Below, one piece after another: positions 7,829 to 16,239 of a stretch of 35,234 bases of DNA. The stretch is from positions 1 to 35,234 of the forward strand of contig CAYWXH010000015.1 in NCBI GenBank assembly GCA_964462295.1, read 5' to 3'. This DNA is from JALVIU01 sp964462295. Lineage in GTDB: Bacteria > Atribacterota > JALVIU01. How positions within the stretch are numbered: the stretch's first letter is position 1; every line of letters starts with the position of its first letter. The notes beneath the pieces are model-generated. The model worked only from the letters and a program-made list of their open reading frames with translations. It did no database searches and was not told the DNA's origin. The translations under genes were made by a program, and so were the position numbers.

Positions 7829-8370
7829 AAATCCTTCTCCATATGTGTTGTGCCCCATGTAGCACATACCCTTATCGATATCTTAAATCACAAGGATTTA
7901 CCGTTATGGGTTTTTGGTATAATCCAAATATTCATCCCTATACGGAATACCTTAAAAGAAAAGAGGCTGTGGAGAAATTTTCTGAAATAGAGGGTTTTAG
8001 AGTATTGTATAGAGATAGTTACGACCTTGAAGAATTTCTAAGGGGTGTAGTTTATAGAGAAAATTTTATGATACGGTGTAGATATTGCTATTTTATGAGG
8101 TTAAAAAGTGCTGCAATATATGCAAAAAATGGAAAATTTGATTATTTTACTACATCACTTTTGTCAAGTCCCTATCAAAATCATAACCTTATAAAAGATA
8201 TAGGATTTAGTCTTGCCAAAGATTATGGTATAAAGTTTTATTATTACGATTTTAGGAAAGGATGGAAAGAAACCATAAAGATATCCAAGGAGCTAGGACT
8301 TTATAGACAGAATTACTGTGGCTGTATTTACAGTGAAAAAGAGAGATATTTAGGGGTGAAAAAGGGATGA
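7825..8370 (+). CDS. queH: Epoxyqueuosine reductase QueH (DUF208)
   Basis: A 181-residue metalloenzyme that reduces epoxyqueuosine to queuosine in tRNA, the last step of the pathway, as a non-homologous replacement for QueG. The conserved cysteines are all present: C8, C9 and C12 (MCCAPCS), C85 and C88 (RCRYC), and C165 and C167 (YCGC). These support an Fe-S cluster with an additional metal site, as described for the family. TTSLLSSPYQNHNLI at about 109-123 and the FYYYDFRKGW region are also typical. Its ATG overlaps the ruvB stop. It is separated by two genes from queA and tgt, so three queuosine-pathway enzymes share one operon. Confidence 0.95.
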   Translation: MKILLHMCCAPCSTYPYRYLKSQGFTVMGFWYNPNIHPYTEYLKRKEAVEKFSEIEGFRVLYRDSYDLEEFLRGVVYRENFMIRCRYCYFMRLKSAAIYAKNGKFDYFTTSLLSSPYQNHNLIKDIGFSLAKDYGIKFYYYDFRKGWKETIKISKELGLYRQNYCGCIYSEKERYLGVKKG

Positions 8371-8597
8371 TAGATTTTAACAATATGGCAAAACTTCTTA
8401 TTATGTTTGGTCTGATACTTTTGTTTATGGGCCTTTTCCTCCTTGTTTTAGGAAAAATGCCTTTTTTTGGAAAGATGCCCGGAGATATTTATATAAAAAG
8501 AGGAAATTTTGTATTTTATTTTCCTATTGTGACCTCAATTCTTATAAGTATTATCCTTACAATTGTGCTTAATCTTCTTCTGAGAGGGCATAAATGA
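8367..8597 (+). CDS. DUF2905 family small membrane protein
   Basis: A 76-residue protein with two transmembrane helices, at about residues 8-28 and 50-70. The loop between them, GKMPFFGKMPGDIYIKRGNF, carries the K-x-P-G-D-I hallmark of DUF2905. The function of the family is unknown. The ATG overlaps the queH stop, and its own stop overlaps the SpoIID-like gene, so it is translated in line with its neighbours. In this and other genomes small DUF2905 genes sit among ruvB, queA and tgt (general knowledge), which suggests operon hitch-hiking rather than a defined role in queuosine synthesis. Confidence 0.85.
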   Translation: MIDFNNMAKLLIMFGLILLFMGLFLLVLGKMPFFGKMPGDIYIKRGNFVFYFPIVTSILISIILTIVLNLLLRGHK

Positions 8598-9904
8598 AAA
8601 AGTCCTATATTTTATTTTTTATAGTTTTTTTATTTATTTTTATTATTTCTTCCTTTGGTTTTTCAAAAGCAGAACCTATTATAAGGATAGGTATAAAGTT
8701 AAATACTAGTTCTGTTTCTATTTTTTCAAAGTCAGGATTTTCTGTTTATGATTCACATGGTCTTATTCTTGCTACAAAAGACCCTAATATTTTTCAATTT
8801 AAATTTGTAAATGGTGCTATTTCTTTTTTATCCTATCGTAAAAATAGGATAAAAGTGGTACCTAATGGGGGAATTATAAAAGTAGGAAATAGAACATATA
8901 GAGGATATATAGAACTATATCCTTCTATTAAAAGTGGAATGAATGTTGTAAATGTGTTACCATTGGAGGATTATCTAAAAGGTGTTATACGGATGGAGAT
9001 ATCGGAAAAATGGCCAGTTAATGCTATAAAAAGTCAAGCAATTATAGCAAGAACCTTTGCTTTGTACAATTGGAATAAACATAAAAAAGAGGGCTTTAAT
9101 CTTTGCGCAACTACTCATTGTCAACTTTATGGAGGGGTGACACATGAATCTTTTATAACAAATAGGGCAGTAGATGAGACGAGGGGTCTTATACTTACCT
9201 ACAAAGGCAAACCCATAGATTCCGTATATCATTCTGCAAGTGGAGGATATACAGAGGATAGTGAATATGTATGGGGTAAATATATACCTTATTTGAGGGC
9301 TGTAAAGTCTGACTTTGAACATCCTACCAAAAATATAGATTGGGAATTTCAGATAGATGGAAAAACTTTAGGAAAAAAAGTTTATAAATGGTATAAGAAA
9401 GATATAGGAGATGTATATGATATTGTGATAGATAAGCTTTCCCCCCATGGTAGAATATATAAGCTATCTCTTTTGGGCCGAAAAGGTAGGATTTCCCTAA
9501 AAGGTACTAATTTTAGATTTTTAGTTGGTGTAGGAAAGTTGAAAAGTACTTTTTTTTCGATAGAAAAGTTATCAGGAAAAAAGAAAATAATGGTAATAAA
9601 GAGAATAGACAGTGATACAAGTATTACTCAAAAGTTCCAAGAAAAAGATGATTGGACTATGGAGGAACTTATTGCTCTTTTGAAAGAAGATATGAATCAG
9701 AAAAATAAAGAGGTTAAGATAGTAAAAGAAGAGAAAGAAGTAGATACCGGAAATGCTATTTTCTTATTTAAGGGAAGAGGACTTGGTCATGGTGTAGGTC
9801 TTTCTCAATGGGGGGCAAAGGCACTTGCAGAGATGGGGTATAATTATAAGGATATACTGAAATATTATTACCATAATGTAAAATTGGTGAGATTGTATAG
9901 GTAG
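8594..9904 (+). CDS. SpoIID/LytB domain protein (putative peptidoglycan lytic transglycosylase)
   Basis: A 436-residue exported protein. Residues 1-26 form a signal peptide: lysines, a long hydrophobic run, then SKA. The SpoIID core begins with NVLPLEDYLKGVIRMEISEKWP; E135 aligns with the catalytic glutamate of SpoIID. It continues with IKSQAIIARTFAL, then C171-ATTHC176, the site of the metal-binding C/H residues. The closing motif FKGRGLGHGVGLSQWGA is at 392-408. Between about 320 and 385 a lysine/glutamate-rich insert interrupts the core. In sporulators SpoIID trims peptidoglycan during engulfment; in non-sporulators such proteins are linked to wall remodelling or amidase activation. No other sporulation gene is visible, so a vegetative wall role is more likely. 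Confidence 0.9.
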   Translation: MKKSYILFFIVFLFIFIISSFGFSKAEPIIRIGIKLNTSSVSIFSKSGFSVYDSHGLILATKDPNIFQFKFVNGAISFLSYRKNRIKVVPNGGIIKVGNRTYRGYIELYPSIKSGMNVVNVLPLEDYLKGVIRMEISEKWPVNAIKSQAIIARTFALYNWNKHKKEGFNLCATTHCQLYGGVTHESFITNRAVDETRGLILTYKGKPIDSVYHSASGGYTEDSEYVWGKYIPYLRAVKSDFEHPTKNIDWEFQIDGKTLGKKVYKWYKKDIGDVYDIVIDKLSPHGRIYKLSLLGRKGRISLKGTNFRFLVGVGKLKSTFFSIEKLSGKKKIMVIKRIDSDTSITQKFQEKDDWTMEELIALLKEDMNQKNKEVKIVKEEKEVDTGNAIFLFKGRGLGHGVGLSQWGAKALAEMGYNYKDILKYYYHNVKLVRLYR

Positions 9905-9906
9905 TT

Positions 9907-10926
9907 ATGTTCAAATTAGAGGATTATAATTACTACTTACCAAGTGATTACATAGCACAAGAACCAGTAATTCCGCGAGATAGATGTAAATTAATGATTA
10001 TAAATAGAAGAGATGGAAAGATTTCTCATCATGTTTTTTATGAAATAGCTGAATTTTTGGATGAAGGAGATCATTTGGTATTAAATGATACAAGGGTTAT
10101 ATACGCAAGATTAAAAGGTAAAAAGAAGACAGGTGCTAATGTAGAGGTGTTTCTCCTCAAAGAGATCTCACCCTATGTATGGGAAACACTTGTAAAGCCT
10201 GGAAAAAGACTTAAAAAAGGTGCAATAATAGATTTTTTTGGCATAATGGAAGGAGAAATTGTAGAAGTTAAGAATGAAGGTATAAGAGTTGTCAAATTTA
10301 AAGCAGAAGATTCTTTTAAAGAAGCCATAAAGAAGGTAGGAGAAGTTCCTCTTCCTCCTTATATAAAGAAAAAGATAGAAGATGAAGAGCTCTACCAAAC
10401 TATATATAGTAAAAAAGAAGGTTCAGTAGCTGCACCTACTGCAGGGCTTCATTTTACGAAAGAACTCTTTGAAAAATTGTCAAGAAAAGGAGTAGAGATA
10501 AGCTATATAACCTTACATGTGGGTATAGATACATTCAAACCTATAATGACAGAAGATATAAGGGATCATAAGATGCATAAAGAGTATTTTGAGGTTTTAC
10601 CTGAGGTGGCAGAAAAAATAAACAAGACAAAAGAAAGAGGAGGGAGAATAATAGCAGTTGGCACTACTACAGTAAGAACTTTGGAAAGCATGGCAAAAAA
10701 TGGAAAAATTTTGCCTGGTTATGGAGAGACAGACCTATATATATACCCAGGATATAAATTTAAATTAATAGACGGTATAATTACTAACTTTCATTTGCCA
10801 AAGTCTTCTCTTTTGGTAATGATGGCTGCATGGATGGGAAAGGATCTCTTATTTAGGGCATATAATGAAGCTATAGAAAGGAGATATCGCTTTTTTAGTT
10901 TTGGAGACGCGATGTTTGTGTATTAA
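9907..10926 (+). CDS. queA: S-adenosylmethionine:tRNA ribosyltransferase-isomerase
   Basis: A 339-residue enzyme that transfers and isomerises the ribosyl moiety of S-adenosylmethionine onto preQ1 in tRNA, giving epoxyqueuosine. Signature stretches are LNDTRVIYARLKG near residue 60, VAAPTAGLHFT near 175, LHVGIDTFKP near 203 and NFHLPKSSLLVMMAAW near 295; length is normal. It starts 2 bases after the SpoIID-like gene. Its last base is shared with the first base of tgt, so queA and tgt are coupled. Together with tgt and queH it completes the tRNA-side half of queuosine synthesis. The preQ1-building genes (queC, queD, queE, queF) are not in this window. Confidence 0.97.
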   Translation: MFKLEDYNYYLPSDYIAQEPVIPRDRCKLMIINRRDGKISHHVFYEIAEFLDEGDHLVLNDTRVIYARLKGKKKTGANVEVFLLKEISPYVWETLVKPGKRLKKGAIIDFFGIMEGEIVEVKNEGIRVVKFKAEDSFKEAIKKVGEVPLPPYIKKKIEDEELYQTIYSKKEGSVAAPTAGLHFTKELFEKLSRKGVEISYITLHVGIDTFKPIMTEDIRDHKMHKEYFEVLPEVAEKINKTKERGGRIIAVGTTTVRTLESMAKNGKILPGYGETDLYIYPGYKFKLIDGIITNFHLPKSSLLVMMAAWMGKDLLFRAYNEAIERRYRFFSFGDAMFVY

Positions 10927-12044
10927 TGATGAAATTTGAGATACTGACAAAGGATAAAAAAACAAATGCAAGACTTGGAAAACTAAAGCTTACCCATGAA
11001 GAAGTGGAGACACCTATCTTTATGCCTGTTGGAACTCAGGCGACTGTTAAGGCAATGCTTCCTGAGGCATTGAAGGATATTGGAATAAAATTGATACTTT
11101 CTAATTCTTATCATCTCTATTTAAGGCCTGGACACAAGCTTATAGAGCGTGCTGGCGGATTGCATAAGTTTATGAATTGGGATAGAGCAATTCTTACAGA
11201 TAGTGGTGGATTTCAAGTATTTAGCCTAAATTCTTTAAGGAAAGTAAAAGATGAGGGGGTGGTATTTAGATCTCATATAGATGGTAGTGAGCACTTCCTT
11301 ACTCCTGAACTTGCAATGGAAATCCAAGAATCTCTTGGTTCGGATATTGCTATGACACTAGATGAATGTGCACCGTATCCTGCAACCTATGTGCAAACCG
11401 AAGAGGCTATGATAAGAAGTATTAAATGGGCAGAAAAATGTAAGCATGCCCACAAAAGAGAGGACCAAGCTCTTTTTGGTATAATACAGGGAGGGTTTTT
11501 CCCTGAACTTAGAGAAAAATCTGCAAAGGAGATGGTATCACTTGATTTCCCTGGGTATGGCATAGGGGGGTTGAGTGTAGGTGAACCCAAAGAGGTAATG
11601 TATGAAATGTTAGAGGTGGTAACACCTCTTATCCCTGAAGGCAAGCCAAGATACCTTATGGGCGTAGGTGAACCTGTAGCAATCCTTGAAGCTGTAGAAA
11701 GAGGGGTAGATATGTTTGATTGTGTCCTTCCTACGAGGAATGCAAGAAATGCATCTGTATTTACAAATGATGGACCCATTTCTCTTGTAAGGGCAATGTA
11801 TAGGGAAGATTTTACGCCTATAGATAAAGAGTGTAATTGTTATACCTGCTCACACTATACAAAAGCCTATTTGAGACATCTATTTAAGGCAAAGGAGATC
11901 CTTGCCTCCATACTTGCTACCTGGCACAATCTTTATTTTATGGAAAATTTTATGAGAAAGATTAGGGATGCTATAAGAAATGGGAGATTTTCAGAATTTA
12001 AAGAAGAATTTTTACAGAGATATAAAACTAAAAAGGAGGAATAA
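10926..12044 (+). CDS. tgt: Queuine/preQ1 tRNA-guanine transglycosylase
   Basis: A 372-residue enzyme that swaps guanine-34 for preQ1 in tRNAs with GUN anticodons. The substrate-pocket aspartate D92 is in TDSGGFQVF, the catalytic nucleophile D265 is in MFDCVLPTRNARN, and GGLSVGEP is at about 214-221. The zinc site is complete: C303, C305, C308 and H334 in the C-x-C-x2-C-x25-H pattern. All of this indicates a bacterial-type, active enzyme. Tandem ATGs at 10926 and 10929 could both serve as start; the first overlaps the queA stop. yajC follows after 3 bases, the classic queA-tgt-yajC-secD-secF order. Confidence 0.98.
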   Translation: MMKFEILTKDKKTNARLGKLKLTHEEVETPIFMPVGTQATVKAMLPEALKDIGIKLILSNSYHLYLRPGHKLIERAGGLHKFMNWDRAILTDSGGFQVFSLNSLRKVKDEGVVFRSHIDGSEHFLTPELAMEIQESLGSDIAMTLDECAPYPATYVQTEEAMIRSIKWAEKCKHAHKREDQALFGIIQGGFFPELREKSAKEMVSLDFPGYGIGGLSVGEPKEVMYEMLEVVTPLIPEGKPRYLMGVGEPVAILEAVERGVDMFDCVLPTRNARNASVFTNDGPISLVRAMYREDFTPIDKECNCYTCSHYTKAYLRHLFKAKEILASILATWHNLYFMENFMRKIRDAIRNGRFSEFKEEFLQRYKTKKEE

Positions 12045-12047
12045 TTT

Positions 12048-12311
12048 ATGAATGCACAGACATTACAGCAGCTTTTACCTTTAATAATTATTTTTGCTTT
12101 ATTTTATATTTTTCTAATAATGCCACAGCAAAAAAAGCAAAAAGAGAGAAAAAATATGCTTGCAAACTTAAAGAAAGGGGACAAGGTTGTTACTATTGGC
12201 GGGATTTATGGAACTATTTTAGATATCAAAGATGATGAACTTACACTTGATCTTGGAAATGGCATTAAGATAAAAGTTACCAGAGGAGCAATAGGTGGAT
12301 TAAGAGAGTAA
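12048..12311 (+). CDS. yajC: Preprotein translocase subunit YajC
   Basis: An 87-residue protein with one N-terminal transmembrane helix at about residues 9-25. This is followed by the PQQKKQKERKNML segment and the small cytoplasmic domain with LKKGDKVVTIGGIYGTI, which define YajC. It associates with SecDF at the SecYEG channel. An AAAGGAGGA ribosome-binding site overlaps the end of tgt. Unusually, secD does not follow directly: an ABC-class ATPase gene is inserted between them, sharing one base with the yajC stop. Confidence 0.95.
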   Translation: MNAQTLQQLLPLIIIFALFYIFLIMPQQKKQKERKNMLANLKKGDKVVTIGGIYGTILDIKDDELTLDLGNGIKIKVTRGAIGGLRE

Positions 12312-14044
12312 TGGTAGTAAGAGATTCTTTATTGAAAGAAAAATTAAAAAAAATTGATGGGGCTGGCTATAAGGCCTATAAAGGTATAGAGGGGGAATAT
12401 AAATCCCCTCTCTATAACCTATTTATAGATCATGCACAAGGAGATCCTTTTGCCTCTCCTTCTCGTGTGAGAATATCTGTTCCTCTTGAGAAAGCTTCTT
12501 TTCCTGAGGAGTTTTTAAAAACAAAGACAAGAAGGATAGCATTATCTGATTTTATAGGAAGAAAATTTAAAAAAGCTATAATTCTATATGGAAAAGGTGT
12601 AAGAGGAACCGGAAAGAGCGGACTTATCTGGATAGAAGCTGGTGGCCAAAAAGTCTTTGAGAGATCCTCTGTGGTAATTTCCCCTAAAGCTATTGAGGTA
12701 AGATTTAGAGTTGGGTTACCTGCCCAAGGGAGGAGAATAAAAGGAGATATCGCTACATCTATATTTTTTACAGAAATTCCCAAAATAGCCTCCTTTTCTC
12801 TTTTTTATAAAAAAGATGAATATCAAGAGATAAAGGAATTTGTAGAGCTATTTGAGGATATTGAATACATAAGAGAGAATTTGTCTCATAGGGGATTAGT
12901 CTCTTTTATTGCAAACAATTCCTTACTCCCTAGAAAAAGTGGTATAAGTGATCTTCCACTTTCAAAAGAAGATGCTATCCTTTTTAAGACTCCTAAATCT
13001 CTTGAGGTTTCTTTTTCTCTCCCCTCTGGAAAGCAAATAAACGGTATGGGTATCCCCAAAGGAGTAACCCTTATCGTAGGAGGAGGATTCCATGGAAAAA
13101 GCACCTTACTTCGGGCTATAGAATCAGGGATATGGAATCATATTAAAGGAGATGGTAGAGAATATGTAGTGACCGATTTTCATACTGTAAAAATACGTTC
13201 AGAAGATGGAAGAAACATTGAAAAAGTAGACATATCACCCTTTATTAATAATCTTCCTATGGGAAAAACTACTAAAGATTTTTCAACTACATTTGCAAGT
13301 GGTAGCACATCTCAGGCGGCAAATATTATTGAGGCAATGGAGTCAGGGGCAAAGGCATTACTTATAGATGAAGATACATCAGCTACTAATTTTATGATAA
13401 GAGATCTTAGGATGCAGAAACTTGTAACAAAAGATAAAGAACCAATTACACCCTTTTTAGATAGGGTAAGACAACTCTATTTACAATATGGTATTTCTAC
13501 AATACTCGTTTTGGGTGGATCAGGAGATTATTTTGACAAAGCAGATACGGTTATTATGATGGATGAATATCTCCCTGTTGATGTTACACAAAAGGCAAAG
13601 GAAATAGCAGTATCTTACGATTTACACAGGGAAGAAGAGGTAGAACTTAAATTTCCAAAACCAAGGAAAAGAATTTTACTTACAGAGGGTTTTAATTTTC
13701 TAAAGGGAAAAAGATTAAAAATTGATAGTAAAGGCAAGAAAAGTATCATAATAGGAAATGAAACTATAGAACTTGACAGGGTTGAGCAGATCTATGAAAT
13801 AACTCAAACAAGAACAATTGCATATATTATGTATTATCTTGTGAAAAATGGTATAATAAATAATTATAGAACTGTAGAAGAAGTCCTTAATATTTTGGAT
13901 AGGGTAATAGATGAGAGTGGATTAGATATCTTTTCTCCTTTTAGATACCCTATTGGTGATATGACTATAGCTAGGAGATATGAAATTATAGCTGCAATAA
14001 ATAGACTTAGGACCCTTAGGATAAAACAAAAGGAGGTGATATAA
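12311..14044 (+). CDS. Predicted ATPase of the ABC class (PF09818 / COG3044 type)
   Basis: A 577-residue soluble protein of the poorly characterised ABC-class ATPase family. The N-terminal third carries the family-specific stretch DHAQGDPFASPSRVRI near residue 39. Walker A GGGFHGKS lies at 257-264, an ABC-like signature SGSTSQ at 330-335, and Walker B ALLIDEDTSA with D353 and E354. A late LVLGGSGDYFDKAD segment may serve as the switch region. There are no transmembrane segments, so it is not an exporter by itself. No function has been assigned to the family, as far as I know. Its ATG overlaps the yajC stop, and secD follows 71 bases later, so it lies inside the Sec accessory operon. A 15-bp bulged hairpin falls at codons 24-37. 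Confidence 0.9.
   Translation: MVVRDSLLKEKLKKIDGAGYKAYKGIEGEYKSPLYNLFIDHAQGDPFASPSRVRISVPLEKASFPEEFLKTKTRRIALSDFIGRKFKKAIILYGKGVRGTGKSGLIWIEAGGQKVFERSSVVISPKAIEVRFRVGLPAQGRRIKGDIATSIFFTEIPKIASFSLFYKKDEYQEIKEFVELFEDIEYIRENLSHRGLVSFIANNSLLPRKSGISDLPLSKEDAILFKTPKSLEVSFSLPSGKQINGMGIPKGVTLIVGGGFHGKSTLLRAIESGIWNHIKGDGREYVVTDFHTVKIRSEDGRNIEKVDISPFINNLPMGKTTKDFSTTFASGSTSQAANIIEAMESGAKALLIDEDTSATNFMIRDLRMQKLVTKDKEPITPFLDRVRQLYLQYGISTILVLGGSGDYFDKADTVIMMDEYLPVDVTQKAKEIAVSYDLHREEEVELKFPKPRKRILLTEGFNFLKGKRLKIDSKGKKSIIIGNETIELDRVEQIYEITQTRTIAYIMYYLVKNGIINNYRTVEEVLNILDRVIDESGLDIFSPFRYPIGDMTIARRYEIIAAINRLRTLRIKQKEVI
12382..12420 (+). repeat. Long bulged hairpin in the 5' coding part of the ABC-class ATPase gene
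   Basis: The arm at 12382-12396 (AGGTATAGAGGGGGA) pairs with 12404-12420 across a 7-base loop. All 15 bases pair, leaving only two single-base bulges on the 3' arm. It is far more stable than its AT-rich surroundings. It lies within codons 24-37 and could slow or terminate transcription or hinder translation; this is inference. Confidence 0.6.
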
Positions 14045-14097
14045 AAAATTTGGTTTCGTTATTATTTTCAGAGTTATATTCCATTAATTTTAATTAG
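14031..14097 (+). other. Orphan strong ribosome-binding site plus 15-codon ORF ahead of secD
   Basis: AGGAGGTGAT at 14031-14040 is a ten-base perfect match to the complement of the usual 16S 3' end, yet no annotated gene starts behind it. Nine bases later a TTG at 14050 opens a 15-codon ORF (MVSLLFSELYSINFN) that stops at 14097, 18 bases before the secD start. secD itself cannot extend upstream because of an in-frame TAG at 14095-14097. A leader peptide that tunes SecDF expression is possible. The sequence also encodes the last residues of the ATPase (KEVI), so it may be chance. Confidence 0.35.
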
Positions 14098-14115
14098 CAA
14101 AGGGGGTTTAAGACA

Positions 14116-15309
14116 TTGAGTAAAGCAACACTTTTAAGAATAAGACTTGTCCTTGTTATAGTGGTTATTGTAGCCGCTTTGTTTCTTTTTTATCCCCCCA
14201 AACAGAAGGTAAGACTTGGTCTTGACTTACAAGGGGGATCGAATATTCTTTTAGAATGTATAGACACTCCTAATGCCAAAGTTGATAATGATGCCGTAAA
14301 TAGGGTATTGGAAATTATAAGGAATAGAATTGACCAACTTGGCGTTGCGGAACCCACAATCCAGAGAGAAGGTACTAGAAGAATTCTTGTGCAGTTACCT
14401 GGGATTAAGGATCCAGAAGCTGCTATCGATCTTATTGGAAAAACAGCTCTTTTAGAGTTTAAAGATGAAAATGGAAAAACTCTCCTTACAGGAGCCCATT
14501 TAAAAAAGGCTATTACAAGTTATGATCGTCTTGGAAGGCCTATTGTTCTTATAGAATTTGACAAAGAAGGTGCAAAGGCTTTTGGCGAGGCTACTTCTAA
14601 AAATGTAGGGAAAGTTATAAAGATTACACTTGACGGAAAGGAAATTTCTGCACCAGTTGTTCAAGAGCCTATTCTTGATGGAAAGGCACAAATAAGTGGT
14701 AACTTTACAGTGGAGAGTGCAAAACACCTTGCTATACTTCTTAGGGCAGGTGCACTTCCTGTAAAGGTTGAAATAGTGGAAAATAGAACTGTAGGACCTA
14801 CATTAGGTAGAGATTCTATTAGAAAGGGAATCCAGGCAGGTATTATAGGTACTATTTTGGTCCTATTATTTATGCTTATCTACTACAAGGCATTTGGATT
14901 TATTGCAGATATTGCACTTGTTGCAAATCTTATCATTTTATTAGGTGTGCTTGCAGGAATAAAAGCTACCCTTACTCTTCCGGGTATAGCTGGTATTATC
15001 CTTACTATAGGTATGTCAGTTGATGCCAATGTTATTATTTTTGAGAGGGTAAAAGAAGAATTAAGAAGTGGCAAAACCCTTCGTGCATCTATTGATGCAG
15101 GATTTGCTAAGGCATTTAGGACCATATTTGATGCAAATGTTACTACACTCATTGCGGCATTTGCACTCTTTTTCTTTGGTGCAGGTCCTATAAGAGGTTT
15201 TGCAGTAACATTGAGTCTTGGTATACTTTCAAGTATGTTTACCGCTATAGTTGTTACAAAGGTCATACTTGATTATCTGACTATGAGTGTTAAGTCACTC
15301 TCTATTTAG
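14116..15309 (+). CDS. secD: Protein translocase subunit SecD
   Basis: A 397-residue membrane protein of the RND superfamily that, with SecF, uses the proton or sodium gradient to pull secreted proteins out of SecYEG. TM1 is at about residues 8-26, directly followed by the conserved LGLDLQGGSNILLE. The periplasmic P1 region is compact. Five further helices occupy about 235-390, with SVDANVIIFERVKEE at about 297-311 in the ion-conducting helix. Start is TTG with AGGGGG upstream; an in-frame TAG at 14095 excludes a longer form. secF follows 9 bases after its stop. The protein is shorter than the 600-residue enterobacterial SecD but normal for split SecD/SecF in other phyla. Confidence 0.96.
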   Translation: MSKATLLRIRLVLVIVVIVAALFLFYPPKQKVRLGLDLQGGSNILLECIDTPNAKVDNDAVNRVLEIIRNRIDQLGVAEPTIQREGTRRILVQLPGIKDPEAAIDLIGKTALLEFKDENGKTLLTGAHLKKAITSYDRLGRPIVLIEFDKEGAKAFGEATSKNVGKVIKITLDGKEISAPVVQEPILDGKAQISGNFTVESAKHLAILLRAGALPVKVEIVENRTVGPTLGRDSIRKGIQAGIIGTILVLLFMLIYYKAFGFIADIALVANLIILLGVLAGIKATLTLPGIAGIILTIGMSVDANVIIFERVKEELRSGKTLRASIDAGFAKAFRTIFDANVTTLIAAFALFFFGAGPIRGFAVTLSLGILSSMFTAIVVTKVILDYLTMSVKSLSI

Positions 15310-15318
15310 GAGGTCAAA

Positions 15319-16239
15319 ATGGCATCTATTAAAGATATGGTGATAAAGAAAGATATAAACTTTATGGGTGCCCGGAAGATAGCATATATAGTTTCCGGGA
15401 TAGCACTTCTTATAAGTATTATATCCATAGCAGTAATAGGATTTAACTATGGTATAGATTTTGCAGGTGGAACATTATTCCAACTAAAGTTTGAAAAAAC
15501 AGTTGATGTAGGAATGGCAAGAGATGTATTAAAAGGTTTTAATCTTGGTACAAGTATTATTCAGCAACTTTCTCATAATGAACTTTTGATAAGAACAAAA
15601 AAGATATCCACTGAAGAAAGAAGGAAAATCATAAAGGCCCTTGAAGCAAAGTTTGGGAAAGCAGATCTTTTAAGATTAGAAGAGGTTGGACCAGCCATAG
15701 GAGCAGAACTTAGGAAACTAGCAATTTATGCGATAATTTTTGCTGTAATAGGCATTCTTATATATGTTGCTATCAGGTTTGATTTTAAGTTTTCTATTGT
15801 TGCTGTTCTTCCACTTATTCATGACTCACTTATAGTACTTGGGGTTTTTTCTTTATTACATAGAGAGATAAACATTCCAACTGTGGCAGCTGTGCTTACT
15901 ATTATAGGTTATTCTCTAAATGATACCATTGTTATTTTAGATAGGATTAGGGAAAATTTAAAAATTGTAAAAAGAAAAGATATGGAAGAACTAGTAAATA
16001 CAAGTTTGAACCAGACTTTGAGTAGAACCTTAAACACATCTTTTACCACATTGATACCCGTTATAGTTTTGTATTTCTTGGGAGGTACAGTTCTTTCTGA
16101 CTTTGCACTTGCACTCTTTATAGGAATTATAGTGGGTACCTATTCCTCTATTTTTGTAGCAAGTGCACTACTTGTAGATTGGGATAAAAAAACAAGAGTT
16201 TCTAATAAGAAGAGGGTACCGAGTGCAAAGAGGGCATAA
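15319..16239 (+). CDS. secF: Protein translocase subunit SecF
   Basis: A 306-residue partner of SecD with the same RND fold. TM1 lies at about residues 22-43, then GFNYGIDFAGGTLFQLKF, the SecF hallmark after the first helix. Five helices follow from about residue 135, with the conserved IGYSLNDTIVILDRIREN near 195. A strong AGGAGG ribosome-binding site overlaps the end of secD. The C-terminal tail is basic and cytoplasmic. recJ begins with the base directly after the stop, so the Sec unit reads on into the repair and stringent-response genes. Confidence 0.96.
   Translation: MASIKDMVIKKDINFMGARKIAYIVSGIALLISIISIAVIGFNYGIDFAGGTLFQLKFEKTVDVGMARDVLKGFNLGTSIIQQLSHNELLIRTKKISTEERRKIIKALEAKFGKADLLRLEEVGPAIGAELRKLAIYAIIFAVIGILIYVAIRFDFKFSIVAVLPLIHDSLIVLGVFSLLHREINIPTVAAVLTIIGYSLNDTIVILDRIRENLKIVKRKDMEELVNTSLNQTLSRTLNTSFTTLIPVIVLYFLGGTVLSDFALALFIGIIVGTYSSIFVASALLVDWDKKTRVSNKKRVPSAKRA

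Noticed and set aside
14050..14079. Possible weak promoter before secD (TTGGTT, 18 bases, TTATAT)
   Set aside because: Both hexamers are poor and the spacing is not optimal; not reported as a feature.
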